Source of the DNA: Brevundimonas viscosa | GTDB taxonomy: Bacteria > Pseudomonadota > Alphaproteobacteria > Caulobacterales > Caulobacteraceae | Assembly: GCF_900116065.1 (NCBI RefSeq) | Contig: NZ_FOZV01000008.1 | Span: 45,477-109,476 of the forward strand | DNA length: 64,000 nucleotides | Direction: 5' to 3' | In this document: in pieces, positions 35,926-42,944 of the stretch | Numbering within the stretch: the first letter of the stretch is position 1 | Layout: each line of letters begins with the position of its first letter | Program-made: the position numbers and the translations under genes | Notes under the pieces: model-generated | Database searches by the model: none | What the model saw: the letters and a program-made list of their open reading frames with translations, nothing else | Told to the model about the DNA's origin: nothing

Positions 35926-36516
35926 ATGGACACCTCTGAACTCGACCGCCTGATCGTCCAGAACCTCGAGGACCTCGACGCCGTCGTGCATAGAACGCAC
36001 GCTATCGAGAAGGTGATCTGGAAGCATATCGGCGACGCCGGGCGCGGTTGGGCGCATCAACACGGCTGGCGGGCCTCTCCCGCAGAAGACGAGGACGAGT
36101 GCTGGGTCGCGCCTCCGGCTTGGCAGGCGCGGGGTCGCGATTTCTGGTTCGAGGTCCACTGGGGGCCCGGAGACGAGGATACCGGGGCGCCTGGCGAACC
36201 TTGGTTCAGCCTGTGCCGGCTGGCAGGCGTTGGCGGCGGACGGTTGTGCCTTTGGTTGCGATGGAACGGGCTGAGGCCCGGAGACTGGAAAGCGGCGGCA
36301 GTGCCGCGCATGGATGAGATCAGGGATGCCGGGTTCCGTCTCAGCGACGGGCGGCTGGTCCCATATCTCGATTGCACGCCCCAGCCCGGGGCCGTGGCCC
36401 AAGGTTTGGCCGAAGGGGATCTGTCTGTCGCCTATGCGCACCTGCGAGACGCGTTCGACGCCGCCGCCCGGGCAGTGGCCACTTTCGATCCCATCCTGAA
36501 GAAGGCTGCCCGCTGA
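35926..36516 (+). CDS. Unknown protein in the restriction operon
   Basis: 196-aa protein I do not recognise. It has an N-terminal helical segment, then a Trp-rich beta region (DECWVAPPAWQARGRDFWFE, EVHWGPGDEDTG, LCLWLRWNGLRPGDW) and a C-terminal helix. There is no signal peptide or membrane helix. The Trp-rich middle resembles the C-terminal accessory region found in some PDDEXK_4 proteins, so it could be a split partner of the preceding gene. It starts one base after that gene's stop. Confidence 0.6.
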   Translation: MDTSELDRLIVQNLEDLDAVVHRTHAIEKVIWKHIGDAGRGWAHQHGWRASPAEDEDECWVAPPAWQARGRDFWFEVHWGPGDEDTGAPGEPWFSLCRLAGVGGGRLCLWLRWNGLRPGDWKAAAVPRMDEIRDAGFRLSDGRLVPYLDCTPQPGAVAQGLAEGDLSVAYAHLRDAFDAAARAVATFDPILKKAAR

Positions 36517-37304
36517 TGGACGATGCTTCCGTTTCCATCGCCAGAGCCCGGATCGTCGCCTGGCGGGATACGCTCCGGGGGACGCCGGGTCTGGCGGAAG
36601 CTGAGCGGCTGCGCGACTCCGTCGTGGATCCGGCGACGGCGTCAGTAGAGGAGGTCTGGCGGGCGCTGTGGGACAAGCCGCTCTACGCCTACACCAGGGT
36701 CGAGGTCGCGGAGAGAGGCATCGCGGCGCTTGAGCCCTGGATGCCCGGCGCCTGGGAGCATATAGGACGCGATCCCGCGGTGCTGCTGATCTCGTACGAG
36801 AGGCGAAGCGGCAAGGACGTCTATAGCGGCGAAGGGCATCTCCTGGCCAAGGCCCGGACGAATCCGCTGATCGGCCTCCACCGACTTTACCGCATCCAGA
36901 GCGGAGCCGCGGTCCTGCGGGACTGGGCTCGCCGGTATGGCGAGACACCGGCTCGCCATCTGGCGGGCGAGCCGCTTCGGATACTGGTCCCGCAACTGAA
37001 GAGCGAGCTCGGGCGGGGTTGGGGCCACATCACCGTCCTGCATTTACTCACCGATCTCGGCATCGCGGTGAAGCCTGACCTTCACCTCGCGCGAGCCGTC
37101 CGCGAGCTCGGTCTGTGCGACCCGAAAGTGGGTCGCGTGCCGTCCTTGTCACAGGCCATTCGCATCAACGAGGCCGTCGCGGCTCTGGCGGGCGCTTTCG
37201 GCGAGGGCCCCCAGGCTCTCCGCTATACGGACAAGGTGCTGATGGAGGCGTCCCGGCAACGCCTTTTCGCGGATGACGTCCGCCACGAAAGAGAGGTCGC
37301 CTGA
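36516..37304 (+). CDS. Unknown protein with a helix-hairpin-helix DNA glycosylase-like segment
   Basis: 262-aa soluble protein. Residues near 165-205 read SELGRGWGHITVLHLLTDLG followed by IAVKPDLHLARAVRELGL. This matches the pattern of HhH-GPD base-excision enzymes: a Gly-rich hairpin, hydrophobic helix, then P-D-x-H with an Asp at the catalytic position. The usual Lys of lyase-active members is not seen in the hairpin, and no FeS cysteines are present. It is translationally coupled to both the unknown gene before it and mod after it. A DNA-binding or base-removing role in the restriction system is inference. Confidence 0.6.
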   Translation: MDDASVSIARARIVAWRDTLRGTPGLAEAERLRDSVVDPATASVEEVWRALWDKPLYAYTRVEVAERGIAALEPWMPGAWEHIGRDPAVLLISYERRSGKDVYSGEGHLLAKARTNPLIGLHRLYRIQSGAAVLRDWARRYGETPARHLAGEPLRILVPQLKSELGRGWGHITVLHLLTDLGIAVKPDLHLARAVRELGLCDPKVGRVPSLSQAIRINEAVAALAGAFGEGPQALRYTDKVLMEASRQRLFADDVRHEREVA

Positions 37305-40231
37305 TGGCCCGCACCCCCAAAGGCCCCAAGCAGGTCACGACGCTGACGCACGACGAGGCGACGCGGAAGAACATTCCGACGGCGGAACTGCAGTCGACGG
37401 CGCAGTACATCGAGGAGATGAACCCGTCGCAGCCGGTGGCCTACCCGCGGGCGCGGTCACTGGCGGAGGGGGAGCGGCGCGAGCGGGACGAGGACCTGGA
37501 CCCGCAGATCATCTGGAACGGCGTGCGCATCCGCCTGACCGAGGCGCAAGTGCGGCAGCTGCATCATGCCGGCGAGGTCGAGATCGGCGACGCCCAGCTG
37601 GTCTGGCGCGGCAAGGATACGCAGGACTGGTCGGACCTGATCGTCCAGACCCCGCCGCTGTACATCCAGGAGAAGATCCACCCGCGCGCCATCATCGACG
37701 ACCTGCGCCGCCGCAGCGAGCAGGCCAAGGGCGACAAGGCGCCGGCCGAGACCATCGACCTGTTCGCCGACTTCAACGGCGTCGACCCCGAGGCGAAGAC
37801 CGAGTTCTACCAGCACGACCAGCACTGGTCGAACCGCATGATCCTGGGCGACAGCCTGCAGGTCATGGCGTCCCTGGCCGAGCGCGAGCGGCTGGCCGGC
37901 AAGGTGCAGTGCATCTATTTCGACCCGCCCTACGGCATCAAGTTCAACTCGAACTGGCAGGTCTCGACCCAGAGCCGCGACGTCAAAGACGGCAAGCAGA
38001 CCGACATTTCCAGAGAGCCGGAACAGGTGAAGGCCTTCCGCGACACCTGGAAGGACGGCATCCACTCCTACCTGACCTATCTGCGCGATCGGCTGACGGT
38101 GATGCGGGAGCTGCTGACGGACAGCGGCTCGATCTTCGTGCAGATCGGGGATGAGAATGTGCACCGTGTAAGGGCGGTGATGGATGAGGTGTTTGGGCCC
38201 CAGAACTTCGTTAGCCAGATCGCCTACCAGACCACGACGGGACGAGCTAACGCAACCCTTGCTGCCGCCTCGAACTACTTGCTCTGGGCCGCACGCAACA
38301 TCGACCGGATGAAGTTTAGAGAACCGCTGCGGCCGAAGAGTGCGGGCTCATCTACTGACCAGGTATATCGCCTGGTGAGACGGCCAGATGGGAGCGCCTA
38401 TCGGCTCGACTCGTCTCAGCGGCTGGAAGACGTGTCGGATGGTCGGCTGTTCGCGGCAGATAACATTACGAGTTCTCGATATGCCGGTGAAGGGGACCTC
38501 AAGCATTACTGGTACCAAGGACAGCAGTTCCCATCGGGCAAAGGCACCTTCAAGACCGATCTCCAGGGCTTGAACCGCCTTGCGAAAGCTGACCGGATAT
38601 GGCGGTCGTCCAACAGTATCCGGTACGTGAGGTATCTCGACGATTTCAATGCGATACCATTCTCGAATGTTTGGACGGATACCCAGACTGGGAGCTTCAC
38701 AGAAGACAAGGTTTACGTAGTGCAGACGGCGCAGAAGGTCGTAGAGCGCTGCATTCTGATGGCTACCGACCCGGGCGACTTGGTGGTTGATCCCACCTGC
38801 GGTTCTGGCACGACGGCCTATGTCGCAGAACAGTGGGGCCGCCGCTGGATCACCATCGACACCAGCCGCGTGGCCCTCGCCCTGGCGCGCACCCGGCTAA
38901 TGAGCGCGCGCTATCCCTACTACCTGCTGGCCGACAGCCCCGAGGGGCGCAAGAAGGAGCAGGAGGTTTCGGGCCAGGCCCAGCCCCTATCGAACGCCCA
39001 AGGCGACATCCGCCAAGGCTTTGTCTATGACCGCGTGCCGAGGGTCCAGCTTGGCAGTATCGCTCGGAACGCCGAGATCGACGTCATCTGGGAGGAGTGG
39101 CAGGCGAAGCTGGAGCCGCTGCGTGAGGCGCTGAACGCCCGTACCGGCCGCGGGTGGGAGGAGTGGGAGATCCCGCGCGAGGTCCAGGCCGGCTGGGATG
39201 ACGAGACCCTCGACCTGCACCGCCGCTGGTGGGACGCGCGCATCGCCCGTCAGAAGGAGATCGACGCCTCCATCGCCAAACGCGCCGATGTCGAGCTGCT
39301 GTACGACCGGCCCTATGTGGACAGCACGAAGGTGCGGGTGGCCGGGCCGTTCACGGTCGAGAGCCTGTCGCCGCACCGGGTAGCGCCGTCAGACGTCGAC
39401 GCCCTGTACGACGAGATCGAGGCCGACGAGGGCCGCCGCAAGCGCCTCCTGGCCAGCGCACCGCCGACCGACTTCGCCGAGGTGGTGCTGGAGAACCTGA
39501 GGACCTCGGGCGTGCAGCAGGGCGCCAAGGCCGATCGTATCGAATTCACCAGCCTGACCCCCTGGCCCGGCCAGTGGATCGCCGCCGAGGGTCGCTATGT
39601 GGAGGGCGACGCCGAGCGCCGTGCCGCCATCTTCATCGGCCCCGAGTTCGGCACCGCCAGCCGTCCCGACCTGACCGCCGCCGCGCGCGAGGCCACCGAG
39701 GCGCGCTTCGACGTGCTGATCGCCTGCGCCTTCAACTTCGAGGCCCACGCCTCGGAGCTGACCCGCATGGGCCCGCTGCCGATCCTGAAGGCCAAGATCA
39801 ACCCCGACCTGCACATGGCCGGGGAGCTGAAGAACACCGGCAAGGGCAACCTGTTCATCGTCTTCGGCGAGCCGGACGTGGAGATCGAAACCCTCGCCGG
39901 CGGCCAGCTGCAGGTGCGGGTGCTGGGCGTCGACGTCTTCGATCCCAACACCGGCGACGTCCGCTCCGGCGACACCAAATCCATCGCCGCCTGGTTCATC
40001 GACACCGACTACGACGAGGAAAGCTTCTTCGTCCGCCACGCCTACTTCCTCGGCGCCAACGACCCCTACAAGTCGCTGAAGACGGCGCTGAGGGCCGAGA
40101 TCGACGAGGGCGCCTGGGCAACCCTGTACCGGGATGTGAGCCGGCCGTTCGACCGGCCGAGAAGCGGGCGGATCGCGGTGAAGGTGATCAATCACTTCGG
40201 GGACGAGGTGATGAAGGTGTTCAGGGTGTGA
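37304..40231 (+). CDS. Type III-like site-specific DNA methyltransferase (Mod)
   Basis: 975-aa beta-class amino-methyltransferase, predicted to make N6-methyladenine. The catalytic motif IV (IYFDPPYGIKF) is near residues 203-213 and the SAM-binding motif I (DPTCGSGTTAYVAEQWGRRW) near 490-510, the order typical of type III Mod. The stretch between them (about 38190-38815) holds the target-recognition region and is visibly less GC-rich than either side. A long C-terminal domain (about 640-975) follows. Together with the helicase-nuclease at 30273 it would form a restriction-modification pair. The start overlaps the previous stop and the stop overlaps the next gene's GTG. Confidence 0.9.
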   Translation: MARTPKGPKQVTTLTHDEATRKNIPTAELQSTAQYIEEMNPSQPVAYPRARSLAEGERRERDEDLDPQIIWNGVRIRLTEAQVRQLHHAGEVEIGDAQLVWRGKDTQDWSDLIVQTPPLYIQEKIHPRAIIDDLRRRSEQAKGDKAPAETIDLFADFNGVDPEAKTEFYQHDQHWSNRMILGDSLQVMASLAERERLAGKVQCIYFDPPYGIKFNSNWQVSTQSRDVKDGKQTDISREPEQVKAFRDTWKDGIHSYLTYLRDRLTVMRELLTDSGSIFVQIGDENVHRVRAVMDEVFGPQNFVSQIAYQTTTGRANATLAAASNYLLWAARNIDRMKFREPLRPKSAGSSTDQVYRLVRRPDGSAYRLDSSQRLEDVSDGRLFAADNITSSRYAGEGDLKHYWYQGQQFPSGKGTFKTDLQGLNRLAKADRIWRSSNSIRYVRYLDDFNAIPFSNVWTDTQTGSFTEDKVYVVQTAQKVVERCILMATDPGDLVVDPTCGSGTTAYVAEQWGRRWITIDTSRVALALARTRLMSARYPYYLLADSPEGRKKEQEVSGQAQPLSNAQGDIRQGFVYDRVPRVQLGSIARNAEIDVIWEEWQAKLEPLREALNARTGRGWEEWEIPREVQAGWDDETLDLHRRWWDARIARQKEIDASIAKRADVELLYDRPYVDSTKVRVAGPFTVESLSPHRVAPSDVDALYDEIEADEGRRKRLLASAPPTDFAEVVLENLRTSGVQQGAKADRIEFTSLTPWPGQWIAAEGRYVEGDAERRAAIFIGPEFGTASRPDLTAAAREATEARFDVLIACAFNFEAHASELTRMGPLPILKAKINPDLHMAGELKNTGKGNLFIVFGEPDVEIETLAGGQLQVRVLGVDVFDPNTGDVRSGDTKSIAAWFIDTDYDEESFFVRHAYFLGANDPYKSLKTALRAEIDEGAWATLYRDVSRPFDRPRSGRIAVKVINHFGDEVMKVFRV
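40169..40229 (+). repeat. Mod 3'-end repeat, copy 1 (inside the functional gene)
   Basis: 61 bases encoding the last residues of Mod (RIAVKVINHFGDEVMKVFRV). They recur at 40931-40990 with four substitutions and a one-base deletion. The intervening gene 40228-40926 is thus bracketed by direct repeats. Confidence 0.88.
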
Positions 40232-40926
40232 CGCTGAACGAAGGGGCCAAGAAGAGGCGACGCAGGGGGCGGAGGCGCGTCTATGCGGCGTCGCCCTCAA
40301 AGCCCTGGACGCCCCCCGAGAAGAAGAGAATCTCGCCTTCAGCCGAGAAGATCATCGAGCGCCTGCCTTCGATGTCGCTGATGCAAACGGTCGGAGTGTG
40401 GCGAAACGCCATTCAGGCGCTGGGCGCCAAGGAGAAGGCGGCTTTCCACGCTGCGGCCCAGCAAGTGCTGGACGCCGTGGAGGACGAGTGGCTCAGGCGT
40501 CGACTGGAGCCCGCGTCACAGGATGGCTTCTTCAAGTGGCCTTCAACCGACGCGCCGGGAGGCGCCGGGTCGATTGTCTCTGAAGGCTGGGTCCAAGAGG
40601 GTGTTTTGGGCTTTCTCGGATATCGCGCTGGAAAGACTTCCGACCTGTCAGGCTCGGTTCGACAGGGCATCCTGAAGCAGGCCTTTGAGGGGGTAATCCC
40701 GCCCGCTTTCCCCAAGCCTTACCTGGACCAGTGGGGCGATCCCGGAACTGCCCAGCGCCTTCGGAAGATCGCCGAAAGCATCGCCGCCTTTGCGCGGAAC
40801 GCAAAGCGACGTTCGGAGGATCGCTTAGACCAAGCCATCGCCGATTGGGAAAGCGATCTCGAATACCTCTATCTTGAGTTTTACGTTGGGCGGTTCGGAT
40901 TCGGCTGGCCCTCGACCCAGTTGTAA
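40228..40926 (+). CDS. Unknown basic protein following mod
   Basis: 232-aa protein that starts with GTG overlapping the mod stop (GTGA). The N-terminus is strongly basic (KKRRRRGRRR) and the rest is helical with many Trp and Glu residues; there is no recognised domain, signal or membrane segment. It lies between two direct copies of the mod 3' end, so it was probably inserted there by recombination. The coupling to mod suggests a role with the methyltransferase, for example a DNA-binding accessory. Confidence 0.6.
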   Translation: MTLNEGAKKRRRRGRRRVYAASPSKPWTPPEKKRISPSAEKIIERLPSMSLMQTVGVWRNAIQALGAKEKAAFHAAAQQVLDAVEDEWLRRRLEPASQDGFFKWPSTDAPGGAGSIVSEGWVQEGVLGFLGYRAGKTSDLSGSVRQGILKQAFEGVIPPAFPKPYLDQWGDPGTAQRLRKIAESIAAFARNAKRRSEDRLDQAIADWESDLEYLYLEFYVGRFGFGWPSTQL

Positions 40927-40930
40927 CGGT

Positions 40931-40990
40931 CGGATTGCGGTGAAGGTGATCAACCACTTCGGGGACGCGGTGATCAGGTGTTCAGGGTGT
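40931..40990 (+). repeat. Mod 3'-end repeat, copy 2 (relic)
   Basis: A diverged copy of 40169-40229. Two of its changes are synonymous with the functional copy, but a one-base deletion shifts the frame before the stop. It is therefore a relic of the end of a related mod allele rather than an expressed sequence. Confidence 0.85.
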
Positions 40991-40994
40991 AGTC

Positions 40995-41387
40995 ATGACC
41001 GACGATGAGTTCCGCGAGCTGATTGGCGAAGTGAAGCGGCAGCTCGTGTCTGTCGGGCTGCCTGAACTGGCAGACGACGATAGGTATCGCATTGGAGAGG
41101 GTGTTGAGTCGCGGTTGCCCACGCCACAGGAGCAACTTGCTAAGATGCTTGCGGCGTTCGAGCGGGTGATCGCTATCCACGACCGTCGGACCATCACCGA
41201 CGCGATGAACCGTATTGCTGATGCAACGGACGGCCCTGCCCCGAGCGGCGCCGTCATTGTCGGCTTGGCAAGGGGGGGTGAAGAAGCGTCGGAAGTGAAC
41301 TTGCTGGACGCGCCGGATCTTGGCGAGGTGAGGGCGTCGACCCATGAGCTTGTCGGTCAGCTTCTCGAGACGCCGCGGGAGCGCTGA
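40995..41387 (+). CDS. Unknown small acidic protein
   Basis: 130-aa predominantly helical protein; I do not recognise a family. It begins just after the mod-end relic and ends two bases before the next ATG. There is no signal peptide, membrane helix or catalytic motif. Its position, immediately ahead of a nuclease-fold gene in the same orientation, suggests a partner or inhibitor, but nothing in the sequence proves that. Confidence 0.55.
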   Translation: MTDDEFRELIGEVKRQLVSVGLPELADDDRYRIGEGVESRLPTPQEQLAKMLAAFERVIAIHDRRTITDAMNRIADATDGPAPSGAVIVGLARGGEEASEVNLLDAPDLGEVRASTHELVGQLLETPRER

Positions 41388-41389
41388 GC

Positions 41390-42055
41390 ATGGACAAAGC
41401 GGCTGCCGAGGCAAAGATCAAGGGAATATTCGGGACTTACACGTCCCTAGTCGGGAGCTGGAAGGCTGACGGGCTGACGGACGGAAAACTGTATGAACTC
41501 TACGTCTTGTCACGGGTCATCGAGGACCTTGCCAGCCGCGGCTTCCGCCTGAGGTTCATCGGTTCAAGCCTCAAGTTCAAGGCAGCACCGGGCTATGTCC
41601 ATCAGACTGACCCGCACTTCGACGTGTTTTCACCTGGGTCCACTTCACCCGACTTCCAACTGTTCACGGATATCGAGATCGAGACCTTGGGCAGCGCACA
41701 GCTCTCCCACAAGGACGACGGGTGCCATCACGAACTCGATATTGCTGTCATAGATGCCGGGATAGCCGGCGGTCGGCCGACGCATGAACAAGTTGCGCTT
41801 GGCGTGGAATGCAAAGCGGTGGCGGGGTTTGGCAAGAACCTTGTCCGCGAGGCGCTCGGCCTCCGGCGCGAGCTCAGCCTCTTGGCTGGCGAAGCGCCGT
41901 CGAGGCTGGCGCAGGCGCTTCGACGCCTCCACCCGTTAGTTCCTGCTGAGCCGCCGTCTGAGCTCTGGGTTGCCTTCATCGATCCGAAGGGGATGAACTA
42001 CTGGCGCAGTCCGGCGGTCTTCGGGGTCGATCTCCGGCACTGGCCGCCGACCTAG
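41390..42055 (+). CDS. Putative PD-(D/E)XK endonuclease
   Basis: 221-aa protein with a likely nuclease core: HHELDIAVIDAG (Glu-Leu-Asp near 112-116) then ALGVECKAVAGFGKNLVREA (Glu-Cys-Lys near 140-142), the strand-turn-strand spacing of PD-(D/E)XK restriction and repair enzymes. The C-terminus (PPSELWVAFIDPKGMNYWRS) looks like a second conserved beta region. No methyltransferase is paired with it directly. It is the fourth stand-alone nuclease-fold protein in this gene run, or the fifth nuclease counting the helicase C-terminus. Confidence 0.68.
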   Translation: MDKAAAEAKIKGIFGTYTSLVGSWKADGLTDGKLYELYVLSRVIEDLASRGFRLRFIGSSLKFKAAPGYVHQTDPHFDVFSPGSTSPDFQLFTDIEIETLGSAQLSHKDDGCHHELDIAVIDAGIAGGRPTHEQVALGVECKAVAGFGKNLVREALGLRRELSLLAGEAPSRLAQALRRLHPLVPAEPPSELWVAFIDPKGMNYWRSPAVFGVDLRHWPPT

Positions 42056-42075
42056 GCAAGGGACATGGGGGGAGC

Positions 42076-42462
42076 ATGCTTCGCGAAAACTTTAACCACG
42101 GCTTTCGGCCTGCGGAATGGGAGGCCGCCAAGGCCGAAGCGCGGGAGATCATGATCCGCCGTGCCAAGGTCAGGGGCATGATCCCCTATTCCGACCTGGT
42201 GCGGGAGATCACACACGTGCGCATGGAGCCTCACGATCCGCGGCTGTTCCACTTTCTGGGCGAAATCGCGTCGGAGGAAGACGCCGCCGGGCGCGGCATG
42301 TTGACCGTCGTGGTCGTGCACAAGACGGGTGATATGCAGCCCGGTCCGGGCTTCTTTGAACTGGCCCAGCACTTGGGTCGGGACACGTCCGACATCCTTC
42401 AGTGCTGGGTGGACGAACTGAAGCGCGTCCACAAGGTCTGGGCTCCTGGGGGGCGTTCGTGA
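42076..42462 (+). CDS. Unknown conserved-looking protein
   Basis: 128-aa soluble protein without a domain I can name. It has the segments MIPYSDLVREI, HDPRLFHFLGEIASEEDAAG and MLTVVVVHKTGDMQPGPGFF, then a C-terminal WVDELKRVHKVW helix. The Gly/Pro turn after VVVHK suggests an enzyme-like loop. A weak ribosome site (GGGGGG) precedes the ATG, and the stop overlaps the next gene's GTG start. Confidence 0.58.
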   Translation: MLRENFNHGFRPAEWEAAKAEAREIMIRRAKVRGMIPYSDLVREITHVRMEPHDPRLFHFLGEIASEEDAAGRGMLTVVVVHKTGDMQPGPGFFELAQHLGRDTSDILQCWVDELKRVHKVWAPGGRS

Positions 42463-42944
42463 AGGCGGCTTTCGACTACGCTGGAATGACGCTGGAGCAG
42501 CTCAAGAATCTGCTCTCCAATGCCCGGCGCCTGCAGCGTGAGGATGTGGCGACGGAGGTGCTCAGGGAGCTCAGCCGGCGCGGCGCCGCCCGTTCGGATG
42601 ACTTTGCAGCCCTTCGCTGGAACCAGCAGGCGGCGACGGAGGCATTGGCGCCCTTCATCGAGATCTCCAAGACCGTCCAGGTCAACAAGCGCACGACCTA
42701 CACAGAAGCGGGCGGGCGAAAGATTGGGCGGTCGAAGGAAGATCCGGACTGGATGTGGGTCGACACCTACACTGCAATCAAGACCGCCAAGGTCAATGCG
42801 GTGTTCGTCTGCTACATCTCCCGTCCGGGTGACGAGGCCTTTTTCGAGCTCCACCTGAACGGCGAGACCGCAGCTCGCTACGGTCCCGACGATCTCCCCG
42901 CTGCCCTTGATCGCTGGCAAGCGCTCGCGGCCGAGGCCGCCTGA
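42459..42944 (+). CDS. Unknown protein upstream of the helicase fusion
   Basis: 161-aa protein with GTG start overlapping the previous stop and an end that overlaps the helicase ATG. The N-terminal half is helical (MTLEQLKNLLSNARRL); the C-terminal half is a small beta domain (WMWVDTYTAIKTAKVNAVFV, EAFFELHLNGETA). It could be the antitoxin-like partner of the RelE-like N-terminus of the next protein, judging only from order and size. Confidence 0.55.
   Translation: MKAAFDYAGMTLEQLKNLLSNARRLQREDVATEVLRELSRRGAARSDDFAALRWNQQAATEALAPFIEISKTVQVNKRTTYTEAGGRKIGRSKEDPDWMWVDTYTAIKTAKVNAVFVCYISRPGDEAFFELHLNGETAARYGPDDLPAALDRWQALAAEAA

Noticed and set aside
40931..40990. An attachment site or IS scar after the gene at 40926
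   Set aside because: The repeat is clearly homologous to mod coding sequence, including synonymous changes, so recombination between mod alleles explains it better than site-specific insertion.
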